This document shows, piece after piece, positions 27,635 to 38,783 of a DNA stretch of 64,000 nt. Positions within the stretch are counted from its first letter, which is position 1, and every line of letters begins with the position of its first letter. Both the position numbers and the translations under genes were made by a program. Source of the DNA: Actinomadura bangladeshensis (GTDB lineage Bacteria > Actinomycetota > Actinomycetes > Streptosporangiales > Streptosporangiaceae); the NCBI RefSeq assembly GCF_004348335.1, contig NZ_SMJW01000003.1, positions 1 through 64,000 of the forward strand, written 5' to 3'. The notes beneath the pieces were generated by a model. That model saw only the letters and a list, made by a program, of their open reading frames with translations, did no database searches and was not told the DNA's origin.

Positions 27635-27673
27635 AGGGCCGGCCCTTCCGCAACACCGAGGAGGGCCGGCCCT
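27635..27673. terminator. Bidirectional hairpin between MFS gene and cysA
   Basis: AGGGCCGGCCCT occurs twice (27635-27646 and 27662-27673) and the copies can pair across a 15-base loop; each is also palindromic by itself. It sits between convergent genes and touches the cysA stop codon. Confidence 0.6.
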
Positions 27674-28656
27674 CAACCTGACGCGGGGACGGCGGCGGCC
27701 TCGGCGGCGGGCCGGACGTGCACCTCCGCGCCCGGCTCCGCCGCCAGCCTCCGGGCGGCGTCCCTGGTCAGCTGCGCCCAGGAGACGTCCTCCCCGCCCG
27801 GGCCGCCCGGCCCGCGCACCCGGAACTCGACCCGCACCTCGAACCCGAGCCGCACCACGCGGGTGACCACGGCCGGGACCGTACCGGGCCCCGGCTCGGC
27901 GGCGACCTCGACGTCGTGGGGCCGCAGCAGCCGGCCGCCGATCTCGGTGACCGGCCCGAGGAAGCGCATCACGAACGGGCTGGCCGGGTTGTCGTAGATC
28001 TCGTCGGGCGGCCCGGCCTGCTGGACGGCGCCGTCGGCGAGCACCACGATCGAGTCGGCGACCTCGATCGCCTCCTCCTGGTCGTGGGTGACGAACACGG
28101 TGGTGACGTGCACCTCGTCGTGCAGGCGGCGCAGCCAGGCCCGCAGCTCCTTGCGGACCTGGGCGTCGAGCGCGCCGAACGGCTCGTCCAGCAGCAGCAC
28201 CTCGGGGTCGACGGCGAGGGCCCGGGCGAGGGCCATCCGCTGCCGCTGCCCGCCCGACAACTGGGCCGGGTACCGCCCGGCGAACCGGTCGAGGTGGACG
28301 AGGTCGAGCAGCTCCCCGACCCGCCGCCGGATCTCGTCCTTGGGCCGCTTGCGGATCTTCAGGCCGAACGCGACGTTGTCGAACACCGTCAGGTGCTTGA
28401 ACGCGGCGTAGTGCTGGAACACGAACCCGACGCCGCGGCGCTGCGGCGGCGTCGACGTCGCGTCCCGGCCGGAGATCAGCACCCGCCCCGAGTCGGGCGT
28501 CTCCAGGCCCGCGATGACGCGGAGCAGGGTCGACTTGCCGCCGCCGCTCGGGCCGAGCAGCGCGGTCAGCGAACCGGACGCGATGCCGACCGAGACGTCG
28601 CGCAGCACCGGCGCGTCCCCGAACGACTTGCTCACATCGCGGATCTCGATCGCCAT
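27673..28656 (-). CDS. cysA: Sulfate/thiosulfate ABC transporter ATP-binding protein
   Basis: 327 residues. Walker A 'GPSGGGKST', signature 'LSGGQRQR', Walker B '[12 protein letters not shown]', H-loop 'VTHDQEEA', and a C-terminal TOBE-like domain. CysA family by context and by the '[20 protein letters not shown]' segment. Its ATG overlaps the cysW stop by one base (TGATG). It energises sulfate import. Confidence 0.92.
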   Translation of the reverse strand: MAIEIRDVSKSFGDAPVLRDVSVGIASGSLTALLGPSGGGKSTLLRVIAGLETPDSGRVLISGRDATSTPPQRRGVGFVFQHYAAFKHLTVFDNVAFGLKIRKRPKDEIRRRVGELLDLVHLDRFAGRYPAQLSGGQRQRMALARALAVDPEVLLLDEPFGALDAQVRKELRAWLRRLHDEVHVTTVFVTHDQEEAIEVADSIVVLADGAVQQAGPPDEIYDNPASPFVMRFLGPVTEIGGRLLRPHDVEVAAEPGPGTVPAVVTRVVRLGFEVRVEFRVRGPGGPGGEDVSWAQLTRDAARRLAAEPGAEVHVRPAAEAAAVPASG

Positions 28657-29444
28657 CAGGTGCCGTCCTTGGGTCGCAATAGCCGGGTCGCCAGCAGGCT
28701 GGCGACCGCGATCGCCGCCAGCGCGAGCGCGGCGGCGTACGAGGCGTGCACGTCGAAGTTCTCGAAGCGCTCCTCGACGAACAGGGTCAGAGTCTGGGTG
28801 TGGTCGACCGTCCGGCCGGACACCACGGCCACCGCGCCGTACTCGCCGAGCGCGCGGGCCAGCGAGAGGACGATGCCGTAGCCGAGGGCGGCGCGGATGC
28901 CCGGCAGGGTGATGCGGCGGAACGTCTGCCATCCGCCGGCGCCGAGCGTCCGTGCGGCCTGCTCCTGCTCGTCGCCGAGCTCCTCCAGGACGGGCACGAC
29001 GGCCCGCACCACCAGCGGCAGGCAGACGAACACCGTGGCCAGCACCATCCCCGGCGTGGAGAAGATGATCTGGATGCCGCGGCCCTCCAGCCAGCCGCCC
29101 ACCGGGGTGAACGCGCCGTACACCAGGACCAGCGCGAGCCCGACCACCACCGGGGAGACCGACAGCGGCAGGTCGATCAGCGCGCCGAGCAGCCGCCTGC
29201 CCGGGAAGCGGTGCCGGACGAGCAGCAGCGCGGCCAGCACCCCGAACAGCGTGTTCGCGACGATGGCCCACCCGGCGACCACGGCCGTGACCTGGAAGGC
29301 GTGCAGGGCCGAGTGGGTGGTGAGCGCGTCGACGAACGCGCCGAAGCCGGCGTCGAACGTCCGCCAGGCGATCAGCCCGACCGGCACGATCAGCAGCAGG
29401 GCCAGGTAGGCCAGCACGATCAGGCGCAGCGCGTACTTAGCCAT
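28656..29444 (-). CDS. cysW: Sulfate ABC transporter permease
   Basis: 262 residues with about six transmembrane helices and the EAA loop for ATPase contact ('EEQ' type; here '[21 protein letters not shown]'). It forms the membrane channel with CysT. It overlaps cysT by 8 bases. Confidence 0.92.
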   Translation of the reverse strand: MAKYALRLIVLAYLALLLIVPVGLIAWRTFDAGFGAFVDALTTHSALHAFQVTAVVAGWAIVANTLFGVLAALLLVRHRFPGRRLLGALIDLPLSVSPVVVGLALVLVYGAFTPVGGWLEGRGIQIIFSTPGMVLATVFVCLPLVVRAVVPVLEELGDEQEQAARTLGAGGWQTFRRITLPGIRAALGYGIVLSLARALGEYGAVAVVSGRTVDHTQTLTLFVEERFENFDVHASYAAALALAAIAVASLLATRLLRPKDGT

Positions 29445-30273
29445 GGCGGGCCCCCCAGCGGCGGACGAGGTCGATCCCGAGCAGGAACACCAGCGACAGC
29501 ACCAGCAGCGCGGTCGAGGTCGCCGCCGCGGCGGCGGTGTTGTCGCTCTCGATCTGGCCGAAGATGTGCACGGCGGCGACCTGCGTCTTGAAGGGGACGT
29601 TCCCGGAGATCAGCACCGTCGACCCGAACTCGGAGACGGCGCGGGTGAAGGCCAGCGCCGTCCCGGTCAGCATCGCCGGGACCAGGTTCGGCAGGATGAT
29701 CCGCCGGAAGACCGTCCAGTCGCCGGCGCCGAGCGAGGCCGCGGCCTGCTCCATCTCCCGGTCCAGCTCCAGCAGCACCGGCTGGACGGTCCGCACCACG
29801 AACGGCAGCGTCACGAACAGCAGCGCCACGACGACTCCCGCGCGGGTGTAGGCGAGCGAGACGCCGAGCGGGCTGTCGGTCCCGTACAGGGTCAGCAGGA
29901 CGAGGCCCGCGACGATGGTCGGCAGCGCGAACGGCAGGTCGATCAGCAGGTCGACCAGGCTCTTGCCGGGGAAGGAGTCGCGGACGAGCACCCAGGCGAT
30001 CAGCGTGCCCATGACCAGGTTGATCAACGCCACCACCAGCGAGGCGGCGACGGTCAGCTTCAGCGCTGCCCACGCGTCCGGGGTGGTGATCGCGTCCCAG
30101 AACGCGGCGGGGCCCTGCGAGGTCCCCTTCCACAGCACGGCGCCGAGCGGGATCAGCACCACCGCGCTCAGGAAGATCGTCGCCGTGCCCACGCCGACCG
30201 CCGTGCCGCCCCAGGAGGGCGGGGTGATCCGGCGGCCGGGCGCGGCAGCGGCCTTCTCGGTCGTCGTGGTCAA
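29437..30273 (-). CDS. cysT: Sulfate ABC transporter permease
   Basis: 278 residues, about six transmembrane helices, EAA loop 'EQAAASLGAGDWTVFRRIIL'. The likely start is TTG 30273, five bases past the sbp stop, preceded by GGAGGG. The only upstream ATG (30315) lies inside sbp. Paired with cysW. Confidence 0.9.
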   Translation of the reverse strand: MTTTTEKAAAAPGRRITPPSWGGTAVGVGTATIFLSAVVLIPLGAVLWKGTSQGPAAFWDAITTPDAWAALKLTVAASLVVALINLVMGTLIAWVLVRDSFPGKSLVDLLIDLPFALPTIVAGLVLLTLYGTDSPLGVSLAYTRAGVVVALLFVTLPFVVRTVQPVLLELDREMEQAAASLGAGDWTVFRRIILPNLVPAMLTGTALAFTRAVSEFGSTVLISGNVPFKTQVAAVHIFGQIESDNTAAAAATSTALLVLSLVFLLGIDLVRRWGARHG

Positions 30274-30277
30274 GGAC

Positions 30278-31282
30278 CTAGCCCTCCACCGTGACGCCGA
30301 CGGCCTTCTCGACATCGGCCATGATGCCGCCCTTCGGGTCGAAGAACTCCTTCTTCACCTTCGGCCAGCCGCCGAGGTCGGCGATCGTGAAGAGCCCGGC
30401 CGGGGCGGGGAACTCCTCCGCGCCGGGGACGCCGTCCGCGACGGGGCGGTACCCGTTCTCGACGAAGATCTCCTGCGCCTTCCTGCCGTGCAGGAACTTC
30501 AGGAACGCCCGCGCCTCCGCCGGGTGCGCGCTCTTCCTCGTCACCGCGACCGGGTTCTCGATCAGGATGGTCGAGTCGGGCACGGTGTAGTCGAGCGGCT
30601 GGTCGTTCTGCCGCGCGAAGATCGCCTCGTTCTCGTAGGCGAGCAGCACGTCCCCCTTGCCGCCCGCGAAGGTCTGCAGCGACTTGCGGGCGCTGGAGTC
30701 CTGCACGGGGACGTTCTTGAACAGCGCGTGCAGGTAGGCGGTACCGGCGGCCCTGTCGGCACCCTTGGCCGCCTTGGCGCCGTACCCCGCCATGATGTTC
30801 CACTGCGCCCCGCCCGAGGTGAACGGGTTCGGGGTGATGACCTGGACGCCCGGCTTGACCAGGTCGTCCCAGGACCTGATGTTCTTCGGGTTTCCCTTCC
30901 GGGTGGCCAGCACGACGACCGAGTCGGTGACCATCCCCTTCTCCGGCCCGCTGTTCCAGTCGGCGCCGACCAGGCCGGCGTCCACCAGCCGGGTCATGTC
31001 GGGCTCCAGGGAGAACGCGACGATGTCGGCCTTGAGGCCGGACGCCACCGCCCGGCTCTGCTCACCGGACGCGCCGAACGACTTGGTGAACGTGACGCCC
31101 TTGCCCTCCGGCGTCCTCTGGTACTCCTTGATGATCGCCTCGTAGGCGGCCTGGGGCGTGGAGTAGGCCACCAGCGAGAGCCGCACCTTCCCGCCCGCGT
31201 CCGCCGACCCCCCGCAGGCGGCCGCCCCCAGGGCGACGGCGGCCAGCCCCAGTACGACCCCTGTCCCGCGCACGCGCATCAT
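30278..31282 (-). CDS. sbp: Sulfate-binding lipoprotein
   Basis: 334 residues. A lipoprotein signal peptide ends in GAAAC, and the mature part reads 'LSLVAYSTPQAAYEAI' and 'SFGASGEQSRAVASGL', the hallmark of sulfate/thiosulfate-binding proteins. It captures sulfate outside the membrane and feeds CysTWA. First gene of the four-gene operon. AAGGTGG precedes the tandem start codons. Confidence 0.93.
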   Translation of the reverse strand: MMRVRGTGVVLGLAAVALGAAACGGSADAGGKVRLSLVAYSTPQAAYEAIIKEYQRTPEGKGVTFTKSFGASGEQSRAVASGLKADIVAFSLEPDMTRLVDAGLVGADWNSGPEKGMVTDSVVVLATRKGNPKNIRSWDDLVKPGVQVITPNPFTSGGAQWNIMAGYGAKAAKGADRAAGTAYLHALFKNVPVQDSSARKSLQTFAGGKGDVLLAYENEAIFARQNDQPLDYTVPDSTILIENPVAVTRKSAHPAEARAFLKFLHGRKAQEIFVENGYRPVADGVPGAEEFPAPAGLFTIADLGGWPKVKKEFFDPKGGIMADVEKAVGVTVEG

Positions 31283-31340
31283 CACTACCCACCTTTTCCT
31301 ACATGTTTGGTGGGATAAGCATGTTATATCGGGACGCCGC
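31283..31340 (-). promoter_or_regulatory. Probable promoter/operator of the sulfate operon
   Basis: On the minus strand a TATAAC hexamer (about 31323-31328) lies close to an inverted repeat ACATG-14 bases-CATGT (about 31301-31324) just upstream of sbp. The symmetry suggests a regulator site over or next to the -10. No regulator gene is adjacent. Inference from position. Confidence 0.35.
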
Positions 31341-31467
31341 CGTCAAGACGTACCGATGCGCCGAGAAACCCCGACAGAGGATGTCAGGGTTCGAAGGGAC
31401 CATGGATTCACCGGTCGACGCCGACAGCGGGCGTGGACCGAGCCCCATAGACGGACGAGGAGCCTCC

Positions 31468-32013
31468 ATGCGCGAAACACCAGAAGATCTCGAAGAGCTG
31501 CAGGCCCTGCTGGACGCCTCCCTGTCCCGCGCCTCCTCGCATCTCCGCTCGATCATCAGCACCGAGCGGACACTGACAGCGGAGCAGCTCACCGGGGTGC
31601 TCACCGGCATGTGCACCCTGGCCCTGTCCACCGTGACGGCGAAGGGCGAACCGCGGATCAGCGGCGTGGACGGGCACTTCCTGCACGGCAAGTGGCACTT
31701 CGGTACGGCGCGCGACGCCGTGAAGGCCCGCCACCTGGCCGCCCGCCCGGCCGTCAGCGCCGCGCACATGCGCGGTGAGGAGCTGGGCGTGTTCACGCAC
31801 GGCACGGCGGAGATCCTCAATCCGCAGCACGGCGAGCCGGCCGCCGACTGGCCGGATCTACTCGCCTACTTCAAGGACTTCTACGGCGCCGACGCCTTCG
31901 ACTGGGACAACGACGTGGTCTACTACCGGCTGCATCCGCACTGGATGAGCGTCTACGCGTCCGACATCGGCAAGCTCACCGCGGAGGCCCGTGCCGGGCT
32001 GGATCGCTCCTGA
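31468..32013 (+). CDS. Pyridoxamine 5'-phosphate oxidase-family protein
   Basis: 181 residues with the split-barrel flavin/F420 binding pattern ('CTLALSTVTAKGEPRISGVD' then 'HFGTARDAVKARHLAARP'). The actual cofactor and substrate are unknown. CGAGGAG precedes the ATG at 31468; the longer upstream frame is probably untranslated. Confidence 0.78.
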   Translation: MRETPEDLEELQALLDASLSRASSHLRSIISTERTLTAEQLTGVLTGMCTLALSTVTAKGEPRISGVDGHFLHGKWHFGTARDAVKARHLAARPAVSAAHMRGEELGVFTHGTAEILNPQHGEPAADWPDLLAYFKDFYGADAFDWDNDVVYYRLHPHWMSVYASDIGKLTAEARAGLDRS

Positions 32014-32035
32014 TCCACGGCACCATCGACGCGGC

Positions 32036-32069
32036 CAGGGCCCGGGAAGGGGCGACTCCCCGGGCCCTG
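32036..32069. terminator. Bidirectional hairpin between convergent genes
   Basis: CAGGGCCCGGG is perfectly inverted as CCCGGGCCCTG across a 12-base loop. It lies in the 62-base gap between the flavin-barrel gene and the AhpD-like gene. Confidence 0.65.
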
Positions 32070-32075
32070 CCGCCG

Positions 32076-32555
32076 TCAGAGCTTGGGCAGCATGCACATG
32101 GCGTCGAGGCCGAGGACGTGGTTGAGCCGGCCGAACGCCAGCCAGGAGCCGATGCACATGCTCAGCTCCACGATCTCGGCCTGGGTGTAGTGGGCCGTCA
32201 TCCGGTCCCAGAACTCCTCGTCCAGGCCGTGGTGGTCGAGGGCGTACCGCTCGGCGTACTCGGCGGCGAGGCGGGTGCGGTCGTCGAAGCGGTCGGTGGT
32301 GCGCCACTCGGCGACCGCGCCGGCGAACTCCTCCTCGACCTTCTCGCCGTCGCGGTCCGTCCGCCAGTCGAGGCAGAACAGGCACCCGTTGATCTGCGCG
32401 ATGCGCAGGCGGGCCGCCTCGAACTCGCGGAGCCCGAGCGTCGTGTGCGCGTACACGGCGAGCGACAGGTTGGACGCGGCGGGGCCGATGCCCGGCACCA
32501 TCTCGCCCCACGCGTACTGGATCGGGTCCTTGCCCTCGGGGATGTCGAGGTTCAT
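32076..32555 (-). CDS. Carboxymuconolactone decarboxylase / AhpD-like protein
   Basis: 159 residues with the CMD-domain redox motif 'CLFCLDW' (CxxC) after 'RLRIAQING', and later 'EIVELSMCIGSWLAFGR'. Usually a peroxidase-type or decarboxylase fold. The start overlaps the stop of the dehydrogenase by four bases (ATGA), so the two may act in one pathway. GGGAGG ribosome site. Confidence 0.85.
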   Translation of the reverse strand: MNLDIPEGKDPIQYAWGEMVPGIGPAASNLSLAVYAHTTLGLREFEAARLRIAQINGCLFCLDWRTDRDGEKVEEEFAGAVAEWRTTDRFDDRTRLAAEYAERYALDHHGLDEEFWDRMTAHYTQAEIVELSMCIGSWLAFGRLNHVLGLDAMCMLPKL

Positions 32556-33631
32556 CGGGCGTTCCTCCCGAGCTTGCCCACGGCGGGACGCAGCGGGACG
32601 TCGAGCGCGTCGTAGAGTCCGGGGCCGGCGTCCACGAGCCAGTCGATGGCGCCGACGAGGCGCCCGACCGCGGTGGCGTTGCCGCCCGCCGCGCGGTTGC
32701 CGTGCTCGTCGGTGGCCTCGACCGTGACCTCGATGCGCGGGTCGCCCTCGATGATGACGCGGTGGGCGCCGTCGCCGTCCGGCGGCGCCGGCCAGTCGGG
32801 CGCGCAGGATGCGTGGATGCGGGTGACGTGCTCGACCACGATGCGGGGCTCGCCCCCGACGATGCCCTGCACCTCGAACCGCACCGCACCCTGGGTACCC
32901 TTGTCGAAGTCGCCCATGGACGCGGTGGTGATGGTCTCCTCCAGCGGCCGCCGCTCCACGGTCTCGCGGACCTCGTCCAACTCGACGCCGAGCGCCCGTG
33001 CCATCAGCCGGACCTGCCCGCCCCACACCATGGTCGGGACGGTCGCCGCGAGCATCGGCGGCTCGTAGTCCATGGGCTGACCCATGCCGACCAGGTAGCG
33101 GACGGAGTCGGGCTGGTCGTAGGTGGTGTAGTCGAAGATCTCCTGGCAGCGGACGACGTCGACGACGCCGCCGAGCCCGCTGATCATCAGCGGCAGGACG
33201 TCGTTGCCCCAGCCCGGGTCGACGCCGGAGACGAACAGCGAGCCGCCGCCCTCGGCGACGGCGTCCAGCACCGCCTCCCGCATCTCGGGCGGGGCGTTGC
33301 GCTGGTCGTAGAGCGCGTACAGCGCGGGCGTCACGACCACGGCCCCGGCCCGGATCGCCCGCAGGATGTCGGCGAGGGCGTCGTCCGGGCGGATGTCGCC
33401 GGACGCCGCGTAGACCACCGCCTGCGGGCCGGTGCCGAGGACGGCGCCGATGTCGGTGGTCGCGGCGACGCCGAGGCCGCGGCCGAGGCCCGCGAGATCG
33501 CCCGCGTCCCGTCCGGCCTTGCCCTCGTCGTGGACGATCACGCCGGTCAGTTCGAGTGCCGGATGGGCGTCGACGGCACGCAGGGCCAGCCGGCCCACGT
33601 TGCCCGTGCCCCAGACGATCACGGAGATCAT
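32552..33631 (-). CDS. DapB-like NAD(P)-binding dehydrogenase
   Basis: 359 residues. N-terminal Rossmann fold 'VIVWGTGNVGRLALR', then a dihydrodipicolinate-reductase-like C-terminal domain ('VSGVDPGWGNDVLPLMISG'). Members of this group are common in actinomycetes near CMD and lipid genes; several are described as 2,4-diaminopentanoate dehydrogenase-like. True substrate unknown. Coupled to the AhpD-like gene. Confidence 0.75.
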   Translation of the reverse strand: MISVIVWGTGNVGRLALRAVDAHPALELTGVIVHDEGKAGRDAGDLAGLGRGLGVAATTDIGAVLGTGPQAVVYAASGDIRPDDALADILRAIRAGAVVVTPALYALYDQRNAPPEMREAVLDAVAEGGGSLFVSGVDPGWGNDVLPLMISGLGGVVDVVRCQEIFDYTTYDQPDSVRYLVGMGQPMDYEPPMLAATVPTMVWGGQVRLMARALGVELDEVRETVERRPLEETITTASMGDFDKGTQGAVRFEVQGIVGGEPRIVVEHVTRIHASCAPDWPAPPDGDGAHRVIIEGDPRIEVTVEATDEHGNRAAGGNATAVGRLVGAIDWLVDAGPGLYDALDVPLRPAVGKLGRNAR

Positions 33632-33662
33632 GCGCGGAATGTAACAAAGCCCGGCCGGAAAG

Positions 33663-33678
33663 CCAAGCAAGCACTTGG
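33663..33678. promoter_or_regulatory. Inverted repeat in the dehydrogenase-cholesterol oxidase spacer
   Basis: CCAAG and CTTGG flank a six-base centre (CAAGCA) in the spacer of the two divergent genes. Size and sequence resemble TetR-type operators. No cognate regulator is next to it. Confidence 0.45.
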
Positions 33679-33738
33679 TTAACAGCCCGTGACCTGGCAA
33701 CACTCGTGCGTAATGGTTCGTAAGTTACTTTTGCGTAG

Positions 33739-35436
<1,698 letters not shown>

Positions 35437-35452
35437 CGGCGCGCTGACGGTA

Positions 35453-35478
35453 TCCGGCCACGGGCGCGTGTGGCCGGA
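35453..35478. terminator. Hairpin after the cholesterol oxidase gene
   Basis: TCCGGCCAC is perfectly inverted as GTGGCCGGA with an eight-base loop, 17 bases past the stop and between convergent genes. Confidence 0.65.
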
Positions 35479-35496
35479 CTCTCATCCCGTCCGGGC

Positions 35497-36843
35497 TCAT
35501 GACGGGCACGGGTCGAACAGCCGCCGCGTCCCCGTCCCGGCCGCGTAGGCCGCCGGGTCGCTGAACCGGCACCCGTAGTCGGCACGCGCCACCACCCGCG
35601 GCCGCGTCGTCACGTCGCCCGCCGGGCGCCTGCCGGTGTCGATCCAGCGCACCAGGTCGTCCCAGGCCGTCCCCGCCTCGGCGGCGGAGAACTCGCAGTG
35701 CTGCGCGGTCCGGATCGCCCGCTGGACGAGCAGCCGCGACCGGTGGTTCCGCGCCACCTCGGACGCGTAGACCTGCTCCATCGAGAACGGGACGAACATG
35801 TCCCCCAGCCCGTGCAGGCTGAGCACCGGCACGTGCGGCCGCCCGTTGATGCGCGGCACCTGCGACAGCCGGTTCGACAGCCGCGCCGGCAGGTTCTCGG
35901 CCGGCACCCGCTGGACGGTCCCGTTGACGTCCACCGGCTCGTTCGGCCGGTAGCGGGTGAACAGGTTCGTGGCGAGCTGCCCCGGTTCCTCCGCCAGCGT
36001 CGCGCCCGGCGTGGATGGGGTGGCCAGGGTGAACGGGAAGTCCTTCCAGAGCGCGAACGACTGCACGGCGCCGGGACGCGTCCCGCCCGTCCGGTCGATG
36101 ACGATCGACCGGAACTGCTTGCCGCGCGCGTTGGCCGTGTCCGGTCCGCCGGGCCGCAGCGCGGTCAGGCCGAGCGCGGCCTCGATCTTGGGGACGGTCA
36201 CGGTCGCGTACTGGTCCGTCACCGGGTACTCGCGGACGCCGGCAAGGTCCTGGGCGACCACGTTGTAGTCGAGGAAGAAGTCGAACAGTTCGTCGTCGCC
36301 GAGCACCCCGCACATCGGCAGCGCGCCGTCGTAGTAGCCGGGGAACTGCTCGAGCGAGCGCCCGATGATGTGACCGCCCATCGACACGCCGACGATGATG
36401 CGCTGCCTGGGCCGTCCCGCCTTGGCGGCGAACAGTTCGGCGAGGTCGCGCGTGCTCAGCACCCCGGCCCGGACGTCGTAGCCGTTGTCGTAGTAGGACG
36501 ACGCCGCCCAGGCGTAGCCCTGGTCGAGCAGGCGCTGCCGCAGCCCGAACGGCGGCGGCCCGACCGTCAGTACGAACCCCTGCCCGGCGTAGCCGTGCGC
36601 GTAGAGGGCGAGCTTGCCGTTCCAGTGCGGCGGCACCTCGATGTCGTACGCCGCGTGGTGGTGGACGCCCTGCAGCACCCGCGACGCCTCCCCGCGCACC
36701 TGGACGGGCGCGAGCACCGGATTGTCGATCGTGTATCCGGGTAGCGGCTGGTCATCGGGGGTTTGGCCGGCCTGGGCCGGGCCTGCGGGGACCAGCGCGG
36801 CCAGGACGGCCGCGGCGAGGACGGTGAGGGCTCGGATGCGCAT
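35497..36843 (-). CDS. Secreted alpha/beta-hydrolase
   Basis: 448 residues with a Sec signal peptide (cleavage near 'GPAQAG'), and a catalytic nucleophile in 'GVSMGGHIIG'. The late 'LSLHGLGDMFVPFSM' and 'TAQHCEFSAAE' are likely to carry the Asp and His. Size and features suggest an extracellular esterase, lipase-like or tannase-like. Substrate unknown. Ends facing cholesterol oxidase, so steroid or lipid use is possible. GAGGAG ribosome site. Confidence 0.75.
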   Translation of the reverse strand: MRIRALTVLAAAVLAALVPAGPAQAGQTPDDQPLPGYTIDNPVLAPVQVRGEASRVLQGVHHHAAYDIEVPPHWNGKLALYAHGYAGQGFVLTVGPPPFGLRQRLLDQGYAWAASSYYDNGYDVRAGVLSTRDLAELFAAKAGRPRQRIIVGVSMGGHIIGRSLEQFPGYYDGALPMCGVLGDDELFDFFLDYNVVAQDLAGVREYPVTDQYATVTVPKIEAALGLTALRPGGPDTANARGKQFRSIVIDRTGGTRPGAVQSFALWKDFPFTLATPSTPGATLAEEPGQLATNLFTRYRPNEPVDVNGTVQRVPAENLPARLSNRLSQVPRINGRPHVPVLSLHGLGDMFVPFSMEQVYASEVARNHRSRLLVQRAIRTAQHCEFSAAEAGTAWDDLVRWIDTGRRPAGDVTTRPRVVARADYGCRFSDPAAYAAGTGTRRLFDPCPS

Positions 36844-36887
36844 GGTGCTCCTCTGGCCGGCGCGCACTGCCTACCGGCGCATTACAT

Positions 36888-36901
36888 ACCGTCCGGTCGG
36901 T
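36888..36901. promoter_or_regulatory. TetR-type operator-like palindrome upstream of the secreted hydrolase
   Basis: ACCGTCCGGTCGGT is palindromic at all but two positions and matches the look of TetR-family boxes. It lies 45 bases upstream of the hydrolase start. No TetR gene is adjacent, so the regulator would act in trans. Confidence 0.45.
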
Positions 36902-37023
36902 TTGTGGAATGCCGGAGACCGGATCCGGTCTCGCCCGGCCGGCCGCGGGGCGCCCGGTTGCGCCGGACGCCGCCGGGTAGGTGCGGGTCCGGACGAATCA
37001 GCCGGGGGAGATCGTGGATTCCG

Positions 37024-37917
37024 ATGAGCATTCTCGGCATGGCCATCGCGGTGGTGGCCGCGGGCTTCATCGGTCTCGGCTTCGTGGCCCAGCAGCACGC
37101 CGCGTTCCGGGAGCCGCTGGAGGAGATCCTGCATCCGCGGCTGCTGCTGGACCTGCTGCGCAGCCGGCTGTGGCTGACCGGCATCGCCTCGATGATCACC
37201 GGTCAGATCATCTTCGCGTTCGCGCTGAACATGGCCGACGTCGCCGAGGTCACGCCGGTGCTCACCGTCAACCTCATCTTCGCGCTGTTCGCCGCGCACG
37301 TGATCTACCGGGAGCGGCTCGGCCGCAACGAGTGGCTCGGGGCGCTGCTGCTGACCGGCGGCGTCGCGCTGTTCCTCGGGATCGGGGTGCCGCACGGCGG
37401 CTCCCTGCCCGGCGTGCACTCGCCGCGCTGGCTCGCGGGCGGGGCCGTGCTCGCCCTCGTCGTGCTGTGCGCGGCCGGCGGCCTGCACCGGGACCTGCGC
37501 GTCCGCGCCATGCTGCTGGCATGCGGCGCCGGGCTGCTCTACGGGCTCCAGGACACCCTGACCCGCAGCGTCCTGCTGGTCTCCGACGAGGGCTTGTCCC
37601 GCACCCTCGTCACCTGGCAGCCGTACGGAGTGGTCCTCATCGGGGCGCTCGGGCTGCTGTTCGCGCAGAGCGCCTTCGACGCGGCGCCGCTGCGGATCTC
37701 GCTGCCCGCCACCACCGCGGCCGAGCCGCTCACCGGCATCGCGCTCAGCATCGTGATCTTCGGGGAGCGGGTGCGGCTGGAGGTCTCCGACCTCGCCCTG
37801 GAGACACTCGGGCTCGCCGCGATGGTCGGCGGCATCATCGTCCTCGGCCGGTCGCCCTACCTCGGCAAACCCGGCGAGCGCGCGGCCGCGCCGCCTGACG
37901 GCGTGGAGGCCCGGTGA
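37024..37917 (+). CDS. DMT/EamA-like membrane protein (first of pair)
   Basis: 297 residues, about nine to ten transmembrane helices. It begins 'GMAIAVVAAGFIGLGFVAQQ' and belongs with actinobacterial DMT-superfamily proteins that usually come in pairs. It is coupled to the next gene by a GTGA overlap, so the two probably form a heterodimer. Substrate unknown. GGGGGAG lies 14 bases upstream of the ATG, a rather long spacing. Confidence 0.75.
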   Translation: MSILGMAIAVVAAGFIGLGFVAQQHAAFREPLEEILHPRLLLDLLRSRLWLTGIASMITGQIIFAFALNMADVAEVTPVLTVNLIFALFAAHVIYRERLGRNEWLGALLLTGGVALFLGIGVPHGGSLPGVHSPRWLAGGAVLALVVLCAAGGLHRDLRVRAMLLACGAGLLYGLQDTLTRSVLLVSDEGLSRTLVTWQPYGVVLIGALGLLFAQSAFDAAPLRISLPATTAAEPLTGIALSIVIFGERVRLEVSDLALETLGLAAMVGGIIVLGRSPYLGKPGERAAAPPDGVEAR

Positions 37918-38783
37918 TCCCCGTCGTGCTCGCGCTGCTCGCCGGCGCCTCCAACGCGCTCGCGTCCGTGCTGCAGCGGCGGGTGGCCAAGGCCGCGCCC
38001 GACTCGGACGCCTTCAAGCCCGCGCTCATCCTGGACCTGCTGCGCAGCCCGCTGTGGCTCGGCGGCATCGGCGCGCTCATCGCCGCCTTCGTGCTGCAGG
38101 CGGCGGCGCTGTCGATGGCGGGGCTGTCGCTCGTCCAGCCGCTGCTCGCCGTCGAGCTGCCGTTCACGATGATCCTCATCGCGCTGCTGCCGCCGCGCGG
38201 GCTGGACCGGGTGCCGTGGACCGCCGTCATCCTGCTCAGCGCCGGGCTGGCCGTGCTGCTGGCCGCCCTCTCGCCGGACGAGGGCTACCACGTGCCGACC
38301 ACCGCCGCGTGGATCATCGCGGCGGTCGGCACGGTCGGCTGCGTCGCCGGCCTCATCGCGCTCGCCTGGGTCGTCCCCGGGCCCGTCCGCGCCATCCTGC
38401 TGGGCATCTCCACGTCGGTCGGGTTCGCGCTGACGGCCGCGTTCATGAACACCGCGACGCGCCAGTTCGAGCGCGGCGTCACCATCGCCTTCACGTCCTG
38501 GCAGATCTACGCGATGGCCCTCGCGGGCCTCGCCAGCCTCTTCCTGCTGCAGAACGCGCTGCAGAGCGGCAGCCTCGTCGCCGTGCAGCCCGCCCTGACC
38601 ATCTCCGACCCCGTCGCCAGCATCATCCTCGGGGTCTACCTGTTCGGCGAGGACGTCCAGGGCGGGCCGTGGGTCGTCCTGGAGGTCGCCGGCATGGGGC
38701 TGATCCTCCTCGGCAGCATCGGCATCGCCCGATCCCCGCTGCTGCACGAGGAGCACGACGTCAGCCGAGCGCGGCCCGGATGA
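37914..38783 (+). CDS. DMT/EamA-like membrane protein (second of pair)
   Basis: 289 residues, about nine to ten transmembrane helices, starting 'VVLALLAGASNALASVLQRR'. It is related to the preceding protein ('ALILDLLRSPLWLGGIGALI' against 'LLLDLLRSRLWLTGIASMI'), consistent with a gene duplication. The start is GTG 37914. The 3' end overlaps the convergent glycosyltransferase gene by 23 bases. Confidence 0.75.
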   Translation: MIPVVLALLAGASNALASVLQRRVAKAAPDSDAFKPALILDLLRSPLWLGGIGALIAAFVLQAAALSMAGLSLVQPLLAVELPFTMILIALLPPRGLDRVPWTAVILLSAGLAVLLAALSPDEGYHVPTTAAWIIAAVGTVGCVAGLIALAWVVPGPVRAILLGISTSVGFALTAAFMNTATRQFERGVTIAFTSWQIYAMALAGLASLFLLQNALQSGSLVAVQPALTISDPVASIILGVYLFGEDVQGGPWVVLEVAGMGLILLGSIGIARSPLLHEEHDVSRARPG